64,000 bases of DNA from an uncultured Pontibacter sp. (GCF_947495565.1 NZ_CANLZM010000001.1:310001-374000); one strand, 5' to 3'; positions 27,197-36,851 are shown, counted from the first letter of the stretch. Translations and numbers: made by a program. Notes: generated from the letters alone by a model not told the origin.

Positions 27197-28615
27197 TTAG
27201 ATATTCTCATTAACTATTTTAGATCCTGAGAAACCATAATACATGATGTATAAGTAGCACACCAGCGGCACCATGAAAGAGAGCTGCAGGTTACCAGTGA
27301 AATCGGCAACGGCACCCTGTAGCGGCGGCACGATGGCACCGCCCACAATTGCCATTACCAGCAGCGAAGAACCTTGGCTTGTATGCACGCCAAGACCTTT
27401 GATGGCCAGTGTAAAGATTGTTGGGAACATAATAGAGTTAAACAGGCCAATAGCGATAACAGACCACATAGCCAAAGAACCGGTAGCGAAACTCGTGATC
27501 AGCAGCAATACCACTACAGTTGCGGCAAAGAAGCCGAGGGTTCTGCTTGGTATAAAGCGGCCAAGCATCAGTACGCCAAAGTTCAGGGCAATCAGGCCAA
27601 GTGCTATAAGCGCCTCATTCATACCATAGGCAAGGAAAAGCAGAACGAATACGACTGCCGCTATACCTCCGATTACCAGATATTTACCGTTGGCGGTTTT
27701 CATGTTAGAAAGGGCTACTGCTCCAAAGAAGCGGCCCACCATGGCGCCACCCCAGTAAAAAGCAAGAAAATGACCAGCTTCAGCTTCTTCTAGTCCGGCA
27801 ATTTCAGGTAGGCTGAAAAAATTGATTAGCGTGCTGCCAATGGCTACCTCACCGCCCACATAAGCAAATATACAGATGATGCCCAGCACCAGGTGGCGGT
27901 GACGCAGAGCGCCCGCGCCCGGCGTTATCTCATCGCTGCTCTGTATACTTGGCAGTTTAGATATTTTAATGATCAGCGCAATAACAAGCAGGGCAGCGGC
28001 TAAACCTAAATAAGGCATTTTAACAGAATCAGCGCCAGCGTCAGAGGCGTTTACGGCACCAAAAATAAGGTATCCACCAATAATAGGAGCAACCGTTGTG
28101 CCCAGCGAGTTCAGAGCCTGGGTCATGTTCAGGCGACTGGCTGCACCTTCGGGAGGGCCAAGTATAGTTACGTAAGGGTTTGCGGCAATCTGAAGGATGG
28201 TGATGCCTGAAGCCAATACAAACAGTGCCCCTAGGAAGAAGCCATAGCTCAGGGTGCTAGCCGCAGGGTAAAACAGCGCACAGCCTACTGCTGCCACTAC
28301 CAAGCCCACTATAATACCGTTTTTGTACCCGATCTGGCGGATAGGGTCTCCTTTAGTGATGGAAAGTATGAAGTAGATCAGCGATACGAAAAAGTAAGCG
28401 CCGAAGAAAGCCGTTTGAATAAGCATAGCCTGCCAAAGCTCCAGCGTGAAAACCTGCTGCAGCTTTGGTATAAGTATATCGTTCAGGCAAGTGATAAAGC
28501 CCCACATAAAGAAGAGCATGGTTACTGTTACCAGCGGGCCTCTGTAATTCTGCGGTGTATCGTAGTCGGTTGCAGGGTTGGGGGTTTTGACATTGGTTTG
28601 CGGGGTGCCAGCCAT
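27197..28615 (-). CDS. gluP: MFS sugar porter, glucose/galactose (GluP/FucP) type
   Basis: 472 residues with twelve predicted membrane segments. The FHS-family signature is visible in MLFFMWGFITCLNDILIPKLQQVF at the N-terminus, followed by QTAFFGAYFFVSL and later SQGSSLLVMAIVGGAIVPPLQG. These blocks fit the FucP/GluP subfamily of proton-sugar symporters. The aldose 1-epimerase gene lies 182 bases upstream on the same strand, which supports a hexose substrate (galactose or glucose); the exact sugar is inferred. The neighbouring genes do not include a kinase. Confidence 0.9.
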   Translation of the reverse strand: MAGTPQTNVKTPNPATDYDTPQNYRGPLVTVTMLFFMWGFITCLNDILIPKLQQVFTLELWQAMLIQTAFFGAYFFVSLIYFILSITKGDPIRQIGYKNGIIVGLVVAAVGCALFYPAASTLSYGFFLGALFVLASGITILQIAANPYVTILGPPEGAASRLNMTQALNSLGTTVAPIIGGYLIFGAVNASDAGADSVKMPYLGLAAALLVIALIIKISKLPSIQSSDEITPGAGALRHRHLVLGIICIFAYVGGEVAIGSTLINFFSLPEIAGLEEAEAGHFLAFYWGGAMVGRFFGAVALSNMKTANGKYLVIGGIAAVVFVLLFLAYGMNEALIALGLIALNFGVLMLGRFIPSRTLGFFAATVVVLLLITSFATGSLAMWSVIAIGLFNSIMFPTIFTLAIKGLGVHTSQGSSLLVMAIVGGAIVPPLQGAVADFTGNLQLSFMVPLVCYLYIMYYGFSGSKIVNENI

Positions 28616-28797
28616 AATAGTGTATTTTCGGTGTTGTTTAGTTTTAGTTTACTGACTTGCCTGAGGCAGAGAAGTGTTAATTATTATTTTTAGCTGCAGC
28701 TGATTAGCGGTAAGTGTTTACCTGCTTTTGGAAGCGGCCAACCCTGCAGCAGCTTGCAATTTACACTTAAAATTTGGCAGGCACAGGGTTTTGTTAA

Positions 28798-29862
28798 TCA
28801 ATATGAGTTTAAAAGGCCGCTATTTTTTCGTACTGAAATGATATAAACCGTGCTTTCTTGGTAGGTTTCGCCTGGCCGGAGTATGGCTGATGGGAAGTTT
28901 GGCTGGTTAGGCGCATCTGGAAAGGCTTGTGTCTCAAGGCAAAAGGCATAATGCTGCACATACCTATGTCCGTTACGGCCGGTGAGTGAGCCATCTAAGA
29001 AGTTGCCGGTGTAAAACTGGAGGCCGGGCTGGGTAGTGAGTACTTCCAATACCCGACCGGAGCCTGGATCGTAAACTTCGGCTGCTTTACGCATACTTCC
29101 AGATCCTGTGTTAAGCACAAAATTATGGTCATACCCGCCGCCCTGTATCTGGCGCAGGTGCTCGCCAATGCGCACTGGCTGCTTCAGGTCGAAGGGAGTG
29201 CCTTCTACTGCCGCCAGTTCCCCTGTGGGTATAAACGTTTCATCCACTGGCGTATACTTGTCAGCGTTTATGGAGATGATATGGTCATACACATTACTCA
29301 CTTTACCTGCAGATAAGTTAAAATAGCTGTGGTTTGTCAGGTTTACTGGTGTGGCTTTGTCTGTGGTGGCTGTGTAGTCAATTTTCAGGGAGTTGTCGTC
29401 GGTTAAAGTATAAACCACGGTGGCGGACAGGTTTCCCGGATATCCTTCTTCACCGTCCGGACTCTGGTAAGTAAGTTTCAGGGCATTGCGCTCCGGCATT
29501 TCCTCCGCCTGCCATACCACGCTGTCGAAGCCTTTTGTGCCGCCATGTAAATGATGCGGCGCATCATTGGCAGCCAGTGTATACTCAGTGCCGCCAAGTA
29601 TAAATTTTCCGTTGGCGATGCGGTTAGCGAAGCGGCCAACTATGCCGCCAAAGTGAGGCTCATTAGGTATATAGCCATCTAATTTATCAAACCCTGCCAC
29701 CACATCACCGAAATTCCCTCGCTTATCTGGTGTTATAAAAGAGGTTACAATGGCACCATAAGTAGTGATTTTCACTGTTACACCTTGTTGGTTTGCTAAA
29801 GTATAGCGGTATACTTGCTGGCCATCGGGTGTAGTGCCAAAAGGCTCCTTTTTGATATTCAT
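28798..29862 (-). CDS. galM: Aldose 1-epimerase (galactose mutarotase)
   Basis: 354 residues, the expected length. N-terminal VTVKITTYGAIVTSFITPDKRG, then PHFGGIVGRFANRIANGKF, APHHLHGGTKGFDSVVW and VNLTNHSYFNLS carry the conserved active-site His residues. GLQFYTGNFLDG and the C-terminal Glu region complete the family. It interconverts alpha and beta anomers of hexoses. No signal peptide is evident, so it is cytoplasmic. It precedes the sugar porter on the same strand, a pairing seen in several Bacteroidota sugar loci. Confidence 0.93.
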   Translation of the reverse strand: MNIKKEPFGTTPDGQQVYRYTLANQQGVTVKITTYGAIVTSFITPDKRGNFGDVVAGFDKLDGYIPNEPHFGGIVGRFANRIANGKFILGGTEYTLAANDAPHHLHGGTKGFDSVVWQAEEMPERNALKLTYQSPDGEEGYPGNLSATVVYTLTDDNSLKIDYTATTDKATPVNLTNHSYFNLSAGKVSNVYDHIISINADKYTPVDETFIPTGELAAVEGTPFDLKQPVRIGEHLRQIQGGGYDHNFVLNTGSGSMRKAAEVYDPGSGRVLEVLTTQPGLQFYTGNFLDGSLTGRNGHRYVQHYAFCLETQAFPDAPNQPNFPSAILRPGETYQESTVYIISVRKNSGLLNSY

Positions 29863-30046
29863 AGTATGATTTAATTGTTTTCTTTCCTGCGATTAGGCAC
29901 GGCTATTAGTACAACGCTTGCCGAACAGCTTAGCGTATTAAAACAAGCATCCTAAAATGCTAGCCTTGCTTTAACCGAAAATGAAAGTAGAGAGTTACGG
30001 TTTAAAAGCCAATAAGGCTGAGATTACTGATGCTGTTCAGAAAATA

Positions 30047-30709
30047 TTACTCGAAGCTGAGAAGTAGCGGGCTTTTTGCGGGTATCGGTTCCAAGTCCGG
30101 TTCCTCGGCAGGAGTGCTCAGGCTACTGGCCAGTACACGTACACGGTTGCGCAGCGAAGTGCTTTCTTCCTGCCCCTTCACATGAAACAGCTGGTGCATC
30201 TTATCTATGGCCTTATAAGTAAGCTTATACACCGATTTCTGGTCGATGCCCATAATATCGGATATCTCGTCGTACTGCAAGCCGGTGTAATACTTCAGAA
30301 AAATTACTTCGCGCTGGCGCTCGGGCAGCTTCGAGAGCAAGAGGTGTATTTTCTGCTTGTTTATTTCAATAGATTGTAGCTTGATCAGCTCAGACTCATG
30401 CGAGGCCTCTACGCCAAGTTGCGTATTATCGGGTAGCGGTTCGTGCTTGTTCTTGAAAGTCGCTTTTTTGGCGATTTCACAACGGAAGGCCTTGAGGAGG
30501 TAGTTTTTTACGCTTGGGGGTGTAGATAAATTCTGCCTGCTTTTCCAGATCTGAAAAAACACCTGCTGAATACTATCCTTCACAATATCCGTGTCAGAGA
30601 CAAGGCGTTGCCCATAGCGCAGCATCACGGGTGAGTAGCGCCTGTACAAGAGGGTGAAATCAGCCTCACTGCCTTCCCTAAACTTATTCCATACTTCCAG
30701 TTCTTCCAT
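30047..30709 (-). CDS. ECF RNA polymerase sigma factor (Bacteroidota PUL type), no adjacent anti-sigma
   Basis: 220 residues. Region 2 covers about residues 15-85 (LLYRRYSPVMLRYGQRLVSD, VFFQIWKSRQNL) and region 4 about 125-175 (LPERQREVIFLKYYTGLQYDEISDIMGIDQKSVYKLTYKAI). This is the ECF10-like type that usually sits next to a FecR and a SusC with an STN domain. Here neither neighbour is FecR; the nearest FecR gene is 14 kb away at 44806 and lacks its own sigma gene. A 40-residue C-terminal extension follows region 4. Confidence 0.9.
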   Translation of the reverse strand: MEELEVWNKFREGSEADFTLLYRRYSPVMLRYGQRLVSDTDIVKDSIQQVFFQIWKSRQNLSTPPSVKNYLLKAFRCEIAKKATFKNKHEPLPDNTQLGVEASHESELIKLQSIEINKQKIHLLLSKLPERQREVIFLKYYTGLQYDEISDIMGIDQKSVYKLTYKAIDKMHQLFHVKGQEESTSLRNRVRVLASSLSTPAEEPDLEPIPAKSPLLLSFE

Positions 30710-31155
30710 ACGAACCGTTATAGTTATCCAGTTTTACCGGCTATTTGAGTGTCCGCTCACGTAGCAGGTTTTAAAAAGTTATTGCAAATGAGGTGTTTAT
30801 CAATGGGTTACAAGTATAAATGAGCCTCATTAGATCTTACTTAATTCGAGCGTTCTATACTTGCTGCACCTTCTGAATCTCACAAATTTAGGAATATTAA
30901 CATACAATAAAAAGAATGTTGCTTTGTACTATTATTGTGTTTAAACACCAAGTGAGCACATACTTTATTCTGCCTCTGCCATAGGCCGTTAATTTCTGTA
31001 AGGAGGATTCACAGACTTAAACTATAAAAGCTTTATATAGTTTTGGTTTGACACGATATAAGTTTGGCCTAAAGCGGGAAGAAGTGCAGCCTAAGGTGCT
31101 GCCGGAACAATGTATGATCTTACCTGCGTAGTAAGCAGAATAAAACCCTTTGTTC
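30710..31155. other. Divergent 0.45 kb intergenic region between the sigma factor and the MscS channel
   Basis: Two heptamer copies (near 30812 and 30855), an AT-rich centre and a near-palindrome ctataaaagctttatatag at 31022-31040. A TAAGTTTG box (31059-31066, exact TAnnTTTG) with TTTG at 31042-31045 (spacing 13) may be the mscS promoter, but the spacing is short. No gene was seen. Confidence 0.35.
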
Positions 31156-32073
31156 ATGCGCAATTTAACTTACTGGCTTGCTGCCCATACAGGTCTTACA
31201 ACAGAGTTTTACAGCAGACTCCTTTACTCGCTGGCGGTAATTGGCGTACTGTGGCTTCTGAGCCTGTTTCTGCAGCGGTTTATCAACAAGCAGCAGGCAG
31301 ACCTTCGGAAAAAATACCAGTGGCGGAAAGTCACTAATTACTCCATTACTACCCTCAGCCTGATTTTTCTGTCTTATATCTGGCTCGACGGCTTTCAGTC
31401 TATCGCCACATTTCTGGGCCTGCTCTCAGCAGGGCTGGTGCTGGCACTGCGGGAGCCGGTGTTAAACATGGCGGGCTGGGTATTTATTATCTGGAAGCGC
31501 CCCTTCCATATCGGCGACCGCATACAGATCGGCGACCACATAGGCGATGTGATTGACATCCGGCTGTTTCAGTTTACTTTAAACGAGATTCAGGGTTGGA
31601 TAAAGGCCGATCAGGCGAGCGGTCGCGTTGTAAACATCCCGAACCTGAAGGTTTTTACGGAAACGCAGGCAAATTATAACTATGGCTTTCCGTTTATTTG
31701 GGAGGAGATACCAGTCCGGATTACGTTTGAGAGTAACTGGCAAAAGGCCAAAGGTATACTTTGGGAAGTGATGCATGAGCACGCGGAGCAACTCTCAGAG
31801 GCAGCCCGTGAACAGATTAGATGGCAGTCGCAGCAGCACCTTATTTTTTATGAAGACCTGCAGCCGCACCTGTACACCGCTGTACGGGATAACGGAATAG
31901 AGCTAACCATGCGTTACGTATGCAACCTGATGCGCCGCCGCCAGAGTGTCCACCTGATTTGGGAAGATGTGCTGGTGCGGTTTATGGCAACACCTGATAT
32001 CCGTTTTGCCTTGCCAGCCACTCGTTTTTACCGGGGTGAGGAAGGGCAGGAGCCTACACCAAAGCAAGTATAG
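31156..32073 (+). CDS. Mechanosensitive channel of the MscS family
   Basis: 305 residues from the ATG at 31156; the longer frame starts at TTG. Several transmembrane segments precede the MscS pore/beta domain: FLGLLSAGLVLALREPVLNMAGW (pore helix), then WKRPFHIGDRIQIGDHIGDVIDI, VNIPNLKVF and a C-terminal alpha/beta cage. The protein should act as an osmotic-release valve in the inner membrane. It is compact, with three or so membrane spans. It reads away from the sigma factor gene and is not in an operon. Confidence 0.9.
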   Translation: MRNLTYWLAAHTGLTTEFYSRLLYSLAVIGVLWLLSLFLQRFINKQQADLRKKYQWRKVTNYSITTLSLIFLSYIWLDGFQSIATFLGLLSAGLVLALREPVLNMAGWVFIIWKRPFHIGDRIQIGDHIGDVIDIRLFQFTLNEIQGWIKADQASGRVVNIPNLKVFTETQANYNYGFPFIWEEIPVRITFESNWQKAKGILWEVMHEHAEQLSEAAREQIRWQSQQHLIFYEDLQPHLYTAVRDNGIELTMRYVCNLMRRRQSVHLIWEDVLVRFMATPDIRFALPATRFYRGEEGQEPTPKQV

Positions 32074-32173
32074 GTTTGCTTTGGCAAACTTCAAATCAAG
32101 TATGAAATTAATCTAGGCCTTAAATAGCAATAGGAGAATGATTGCCTGCATTTTATCAGCCTTAACTAAAAAA

Positions 32174-32200
32174 AACACCGCCCTTTGCCAAGGCGGTGTT
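32174..32200 (-). terminator. Terminator of the M1 peptidase gene
   Basis: A perfect 9-base stem aacaccgcc / ggcggtgtt with a 9-base loop; the minus-strand 3' side is T-rich. It lies 38 bases beyond the M1 peptidase stop. Confidence 0.75.
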
Positions 32201-32230
32201 CATACCTATACTTTACATACCTATACTTTA
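32201..32230. repeat. Perfect tandem pair of a 15-base unit containing TATACTT
   Basis: The unit catacctatacttta occurs twice with no gap, immediately between the terminator hairpin and the M1 peptidase stop codon. Each unit contains one exact copy of the dispersed heptamer. Confidence 0.9.
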
Positions 32231-32237
32231 ATGGAGC

Positions 32238-33884
32238 TTAAGCAGCAGTTACATTCTGCTCTGTAACATAAAAGTTTGGGTTGACTTTTACGGTTGTATT
32301 TTTCTTTACTTTCAGTTCCTGCCAATCCGTTGTAGGCTCCAGCCACTGCTCTTTGCCGTTCAGTGATACTTTTACAGGCATGTTGAAGGAGTCTACACTG
32401 TTAGCCCAACGGTATTGCAGCTTCTTGCCGTTTAGTTTATACTCTAAAGCCGGAATGCGTACATCGCGCAGGTATTGGTCAAACACCGGCGTAAGGTCGC
32501 GGCCAATGTGCTGGCTCAGGTAATTCTCAATTTGCTGGGTGGTTACCGTTTGGTGGTAAAATTCCTTGTTCAGGCCGCGCAGAATGCTTCGCCACTTCTC
32601 ATCATTGTCTACAATCTGGCGCAGGTTGTGCAGCATGTTAGCGCCTTTCGGATACATATCGCCAGAGCCTTCTTTGTTCACATTATACGTGCCGATAATA
32701 GGTTTGTCGTTCTGGATGATGTTGCGCAAGCCCATCACATACTCATTAGCGGCCTTGGTGCCGTAATGGTAATCCAGGAACAGCGACTCCGAGTAGTTCG
32801 TGAAGCTTTCGTGTATCCACATGTCGGCAGCATCTTTATATGTGATGTTGTTGGCAAACCACTCGTGCCCGGCCTCGTGTATGATGATGAAATCAAATTT
32901 AAGTCCCCAGCCGGTACCGCTCAGGTCGCGGCCCCTATAGCCATTTCTGTAGCCGTTGCCATAGGTTACAGCGCTCTGATGCTCCATGCCCAGGTATGGC
33001 ACCTCGATCAGTTTAAAGCCATCCTCATAAAAAGGGTAAGGGCCAAACCAATGCTCAAAGGCCTGCAGCATCTGGTGCGTTTGCGTAAACTGTTTTTTGG
33101 CCTTCTCCAGGTTATAGCTTAGCGGGTAGAAGTTTAGGTCCAGATCGCCTTTCTCGCCTTTATAGGTGTCGGAGAAGTGCGCATAATCGCCGATGCTTAC
33201 GTTCACGCCATAGTTATTGATAGGGTTAGCCACATACCAAGTATAGGTTTTGCTGCCATCCTGGTGCTCCAGCACATTTTTGAGCCTGCCGTTGCTCACA
33301 TCCATTAAACCCTTTGGGGCACGCACGCTGATGCGCATGCTGTCTGGCTCGTCGTACATGTGGTCTTTGTTAGGCCACCACAGGCTGGCGCCGTCGCCTT
33401 GGTTGGAGTTGGCTACCCAGGGTTTGCCGTTGGCGTCATACTGCCAGGTCATGCCGCCGCTCCAGGGAGGGTTTACGCTTACCTGCGGTTTGCCGCCGTA
33501 GTATACTTCTATCTCTTTTTCCTGACCTGCTTTCTGCGGCTCCTGCAGTTGCACAAACCATGCGTTACCATCCTGCTGCACCTGCAGCTCCTTACCGTTC
33601 TGGGTTACCCGGTTTATGCGCATGGGCGGCTGCAGGTCTACCTGCATGCTTTGCTGCGGCTCCAGCACCTTGTAACGGATGGTATTGCTTCCGTGCACGC
33701 TGCTGTCCTGCGGATTTACAGCGATGTTGAGGTGGTAAAAGGTGAGGTCCCACCAGGCGCGCTCTGGCGTAATGCTGCCGCGCAAAGTATCCTGGCGCGT
33801 AAATTCCTGTGCCTGCACAGCGGCAGTTCCCAGGCAAAGCAAACCGCCAAATGCTAGTGTCCGGAACAATTGAGGAGTCTTCAT
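32238..33884 (-). CDS. M1-family metallopeptidase (secreted aminopeptidase-like)
   Basis: 548 residues with a signal peptide (ends AAVQAQ). The zinc site is His336, Glu337 and His340 in HEAGHEW with Glu359 in IHESFTNY. The GxMEN exopeptidase motif is present in altered form as LGMEHQ, with His302 in place of Asn; several bacterial M1 lineages share this variation. The protein is shorter than typical aminopeptidase N because the C-terminal HEAT-like domain is missing. The N-terminal beta domain covers about residues 40-240. It should be periplasmic. Substrate range is not predictable. Confidence 0.9.
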   Translation of the reverse strand: MKTPQLFRTLAFGGLLCLGTAAVQAQEFTRQDTLRGSITPERAWWDLTFYHLNIAVNPQDSSVHGSNTIRYKVLEPQQSMQVDLQPPMRINRVTQNGKELQVQQDGNAWFVQLQEPQKAGQEKEIEVYYGGKPQVSVNPPWSGGMTWQYDANGKPWVANSNQGDGASLWWPNKDHMYDEPDSMRISVRAPKGLMDVSNGRLKNVLEHQDGSKTYTWYVANPINNYGVNVSIGDYAHFSDTYKGEKGDLDLNFYPLSYNLEKAKKQFTQTHQMLQAFEHWFGPYPFYEDGFKLIEVPYLGMEHQSAVTYGNGYRNGYRGRDLSGTGWGLKFDFIIIHEAGHEWFANNITYKDAADMWIHESFTNYSESLFLDYHYGTKAANEYVMGLRNIIQNDKPIIGTYNVNKEGSGDMYPKGANMLHNLRQIVDNDEKWRSILRGLNKEFYHQTVTTQQIENYLSQHIGRDLTPVFDQYLRDVRIPALEYKLNGKKLQYRWANSVDSFNMPVKVSLNGKEQWLEPTTDWQELKVKKNTTVKVNPNFYVTEQNVTAA

Positions 33885-33910
33885 GAATTATTTCGTTGAG
33901 GTGATCAGCT

Positions 33911-33951
33911 AAAAAAACATCCTGCCCAAAGTATAAACTTAAAGCAGGATG
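33911..33951 (-). terminator. Terminator of the GNAT gene
   Basis: An 8-base stem catcctgc / gcaggatg with an 18-base loop containing AAGTATA, flanked by seven A on the plus strand (a T-tract for the minus-strand transcript), 60 bases beyond the acetyltransferase stop. Confidence 0.65.
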
Positions 33952-34010
33952 CAGTAGCTAAGTTAGCTTTTTTGTGCTGTATGGCAATAATGCCAGTGTA
34001 ATTTATACTG

Positions 34011-34295
34011 TTATACCGGGTGCACCATCTCCTTGTACTCCGGGTAGCGCTCAATGTAAGCCTCCACCACAGGGCAAGAAGGTATGATTTTATAGTTATT
34101 GGATTTGGCGAACTCCAGCCCCTCTTTTACAAGCTTGCCTGCCAGGCCCTTGCCACGGTGGCTGTCCGGCACAAAGGTATGCTCAAAATCGAGGATGGTA
34201 GTTTCGGTGTAAGAATAGGTTAGTTCTGCGTCGTTGCCGTCAAAGGGCATGTAAAAACGCAGATCTTCTTCGTCGTGAATTATATTGTCGTTCAT
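34011..34295 (-). CDS. Small GNAT-like N-acetyltransferase (NATD1/YidJ type)
   Basis: 94 residues, the full length of this minimal GNAT group. The acetyl-CoA loop is visible in VPDSHRGKGLAGKLVKEGLEFA (R/Q-x-x-G-x-G/A), followed by IPSCPVVEAYIERYPEYKE. The family is widespread and poorly characterised; acetyl-CoA binding is well supported while the acceptor is unknown. It is 54 bases downstream of the old-yellow-enzyme gene on the same strand, so the two may be co-transcribed. Confidence 0.88.
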   Translation of the reverse strand: MNDNIIHDEEDLRFYMPFDGNDAELTYSYTETTILDFEHTFVPDSHRGKGLAGKLVKEGLEFAKSNNYKIIPSCPVVEAYIERYPEYKEMVHPV

Positions 34296-34349
34296 ACTAA
34301 GTCAAGTTGGTTCCTTGTGTCATACGGTTGCTGCTGTTGCATGTTAAGC

Positions 34350-35423
34350 TTAGCCGCGAGGTTTAGCTCTTTCGTACTGAGGTGGCCACGGGTGCTCGTC
34401 ACCTAGCTCCAAGGCTGCATGCATCGGGAAGTACGGGTCGCGCAGCAGCTCCCGGGCCAGCAGAACCATATCGGCCTGGCCATTTGCCACTATCTCTTCC
34501 GCCTGCCTTGCCTCAGTAATCATCCCTACAGCACCGGTTAAGATATCGGCCTGCCGCTTTACCTGCTCTGCATACGGCACCTGGTAACCTGGCGCAACTG
34601 GTATGGAGGCATGTGGCACGTTACCGCCGGTAGAGCAGTCAATCAGGTCTACGCCTAAGGCTTTAAGTTCTTTGGATAAAGCTACGGAGTCATCGCCTGT
34701 CCAGCCGCCCTCAGTCCAGTCGGTAGCGGAAATGCGCACAAACAGCGGGAGATTTTCGGGCCATACGTTGCGTACCCGCTCCGTTACTTCCAGCAGCAGC
34801 CGGATACGGTTCTGGAAGGAGCCGCCATACTTGTCGGTGCGCTGGTTACTTATGGGGGAGTAGAACTCGTGCAGCAGGTAGCCGTGGGCAGCGTGTATTT
34901 CAATCACCTTAAAACCTGCTTCCAAAGATCGCTTGGCCGCTGCCTCATACGCATCTTTAAACTCCTCTATCTCCTGCAGCGTGAGCTCATGTGGTACGGG
35001 CTCGCCTTCTGCAAATGGTTGGGCGCTAGGGGCCACCGTCTGCCAGCCGTTTTCTTGGTCAGGAGTGATGGCTGCCCCGCCATCCCAGGGGCGGTGGTGG
35101 CTGGCTTTTCGGCCGGCGTGCGCCAGTTGTATGCCCGGCACAGCGCCTTGTTCAGTTATAAATTTAGTAATGCGCTGCAGCCCCTCCATATGCTCATCCT
35201 TCCAGATGCCGAGGTCATGGGGTGTAATCCGGCCCTCCGGGGCAATGGCTGTAGCCTCCGCAATAACCAGACTGGCACCTCCTACGGCGCGGCTGCCCAG
35301 GTGCACCAGGTGCCAATCAGTAGCAAAGCCGTCCTGGCTGCTGTACATGCACATCGGCGATACGGCAATACGGTTTCTGAACGTGATGCTGCGGATAGTA
35401 AGCGGGGAAAAAAGTATAGACAT
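34350..35423 (-). CDS. namA: NADPH dehydrogenase / old yellow enzyme (NamA/YqjM type)
   Basis: 357 residues with an FMN TIM barrel. FRNRIAVSPMCMYSSQDGFATDWH is the N-terminal signature of the YqjM branch, including the redox-tuning Cys in SPMCMYS. IQLAHAGRKAS, VIEIHAAHGYLLHEFYSP (substrate His pair) and FVRISATDW are the remaining blocks. The enzyme reduces activated alkenes or nitro compounds with NADPH and is usually linked to oxidative or electrophile stress. The physiological substrate is unknown. Length and start at the ATG at 35423 are standard. Confidence 0.93.
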   Translation of the reverse strand: MSILFSPLTIRSITFRNRIAVSPMCMYSSQDGFATDWHLVHLGSRAVGGASLVIAEATAIAPEGRITPHDLGIWKDEHMEGLQRITKFITEQGAVPGIQLAHAGRKASHHRPWDGGAAITPDQENGWQTVAPSAQPFAEGEPVPHELTLQEIEEFKDAYEAAAKRSLEAGFKVIEIHAAHGYLLHEFYSPISNQRTDKYGGSFQNRIRLLLEVTERVRNVWPENLPLFVRISATDWTEGGWTGDDSVALSKELKALGVDLIDCSTGGNVPHASIPVAPGYQVPYAEQVKRQADILTGAVGMITEARQAEEIVANGQADMVLLARELLRDPYFPMHAALELGDEHPWPPQYERAKPRG

Positions 35424-35515
35424 AGTATAAACTCAGTTTGATGAAGTAGTACAAGAACAGTTGCTGCCACGGTTTGTTACGGCAGGTTTGACTGTAAAGT
35501 ATAAATTTCTTCAGG

Positions 35516-36568
35516 TTACCGGGCTGCCTCGGCTAAAATGCGGCTGAGGTCTGTGAGTATGCTGCCGATGTCGCGGAGCGTGTGGTTGGAGTTTATACTG
35601 CGTAAGGTGCTGAGGCACTGGTTTTGTAGTTGCTCCGCCTCCCGGATGCTGGCTAACAAGGCTGGGCGGTGCAACTCCTGCGGTCCTACTATAGTGTTGC
35701 TAAACAATGTGATACAAACTGCTGTGGCTTGCATGGCCTGGTGCAGCGCGTGTGTGTCCTGCAGGTCGGTTTCAAAGATGTGCCCAGAGTTAAGGTCGGC
35801 TATGCCCCGGCGTATTCCCCGTATCTGGGTAGTAATATGCTCCAGCCGCTTCACACCAATGGAAAGCCGGCTGAGGCGGGTGCGTTTGTGCGTCAGAAAC
35901 GGGTTATACTTTAAGCTCTGCTCGGCCAGCTGCAGCGATTTTATACTTTGCTCTGTGGCGGCAATGAGCGCATCGGTCTCCTGCCGCCCCACAAGCTGCC
36001 CTTTTTCGGTCTGGCGCAGCTGTGTGGCCAGAAACTGGAGCGTTTTGGTGCCTTGCTCGCCTAAAGCAAGCATGCTTTTCTCTACCTCCGGAATAGCGTT
36101 TTGCGGTACAATAAGAGCGTTGATTAACACTGCCACAACTGATCCCATCAAGGTTTCCACCACCCGCTCCAGCGCATATCCTTCTTCCTGAAAACCAAAT
36201 GCCAGCACCAGGAAGGAGCTTACCGCTACCTGCGATACAATCTGAGGGTTCATGCGCAGGGCTTTGGAAATGCCCATGCCAATAATGATGACCAGGAAAA
36301 TAGAAAAGCTGCTGATGCTGAGCCAATGCCCTATAAGCAAGCTGACAGCTACTCCGCCCACGATGCCGATAATGCGCTGCGTCGCCTTCTCTACAGAATC
36401 GGCTACAGTAACCTGCACTGTAAGTATAGCGGCCAGCGGGGCAAAGAAAGGGTATTCAGAGCCAAGTATTGCGGTAGCCACCAGCCAGGACACCGAAGCA
36501 GCCAGCGCCGTTTTCACGATTTGTAGCGTAAGCCCGATACGGGCAAAGAAATCTATGATTTTGGGCAT
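35516..36568 (-). CDS. FUSC/aromatic acid exporter-like membrane protein
   Basis: 350 residues. The N-terminal 150 residues contain about six membrane segments (LQIVKTALAASVSWLVATAIL, FFAPLAAILTVQVTVADSV, GIVGGVAVSLLIGHW). The C-terminal 190 residues are helical and cytoplasmic (EVEKSMLALGEQGTKTLQFLA). This is the DUF939/FUSC (ArAE) layout, half the size of E. coli AaeB. Family members export aromatic acids or other small compounds, but the substrate here is unknown. It lies 92 bases upstream of the NamA gene on the same strand. Confidence 0.85.
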   Translation of the reverse strand: MPKIIDFFARIGLTLQIVKTALAASVSWLVATAILGSEYPFFAPLAAILTVQVTVADSVEKATQRIIGIVGGVAVSLLIGHWLSISSFSIFLVIIIGMGISKALRMNPQIVSQVAVSSFLVLAFGFQEEGYALERVVETLMGSVVAVLINALIVPQNAIPEVEKSMLALGEQGTKTLQFLATQLRQTEKGQLVGRQETDALIAATEQSIKSLQLAEQSLKYNPFLTHKRTRLSRLSIGVKRLEHITTQIRGIRRGIADLNSGHIFETDLQDTHALHQAMQATAVCITLFSNTIVGPQELHRPALLASIREAEQLQNQCLSTLRSINSNHTLRDIGSILTDLSRILAEAAR

Positions 36569-36851
36569 GATGAGCTATACCTGTGGCAGCTGCAAAAGTT
36601 TACTATCGAGAAGCTGCTGGTACAGCAAAGGTATAAAGTATAGGCAGAGTAGAAAGTGTATCCGAAGTTATATTCTTTTAGTCGCGGCAGACAAGTTTAT
36701 TTATACTTCAGCTATGCAATGTTCGATAACTGATTGATTAAATGCATTTATTTTAGCTAACGGCAGCTTCGCATTTCATCCCAAATCTTATTTATGAATA
36801 ATCTGGCAACGCGTTGATAATTATGTTTTTACTTGAAGTATGGCCTTGCAG
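36569..36851. other. Intergenic region upstream of the FUSC gene
   Basis: About 280 bases with exact heptamer copies near 36633 and 36703 and an AAGTATG variant near 36838. No gene was seen; presumably it holds the FUSC promoter (leftward) and the 3' end of the response-regulator transcript. Confidence 0.4.

Noticed and set aside
27144..32230. Repeated GC-rich hairpins considered as a CRISPR array
   Set aside because: They differ in sequence, are far apart, and each sits just after a stop codon, so they are terminators.
32475..33122. 215-residue frame antisense to the M1 peptidase
   Set aside because: Antisense shadow of a gene with complete HExxH-E zinc site.
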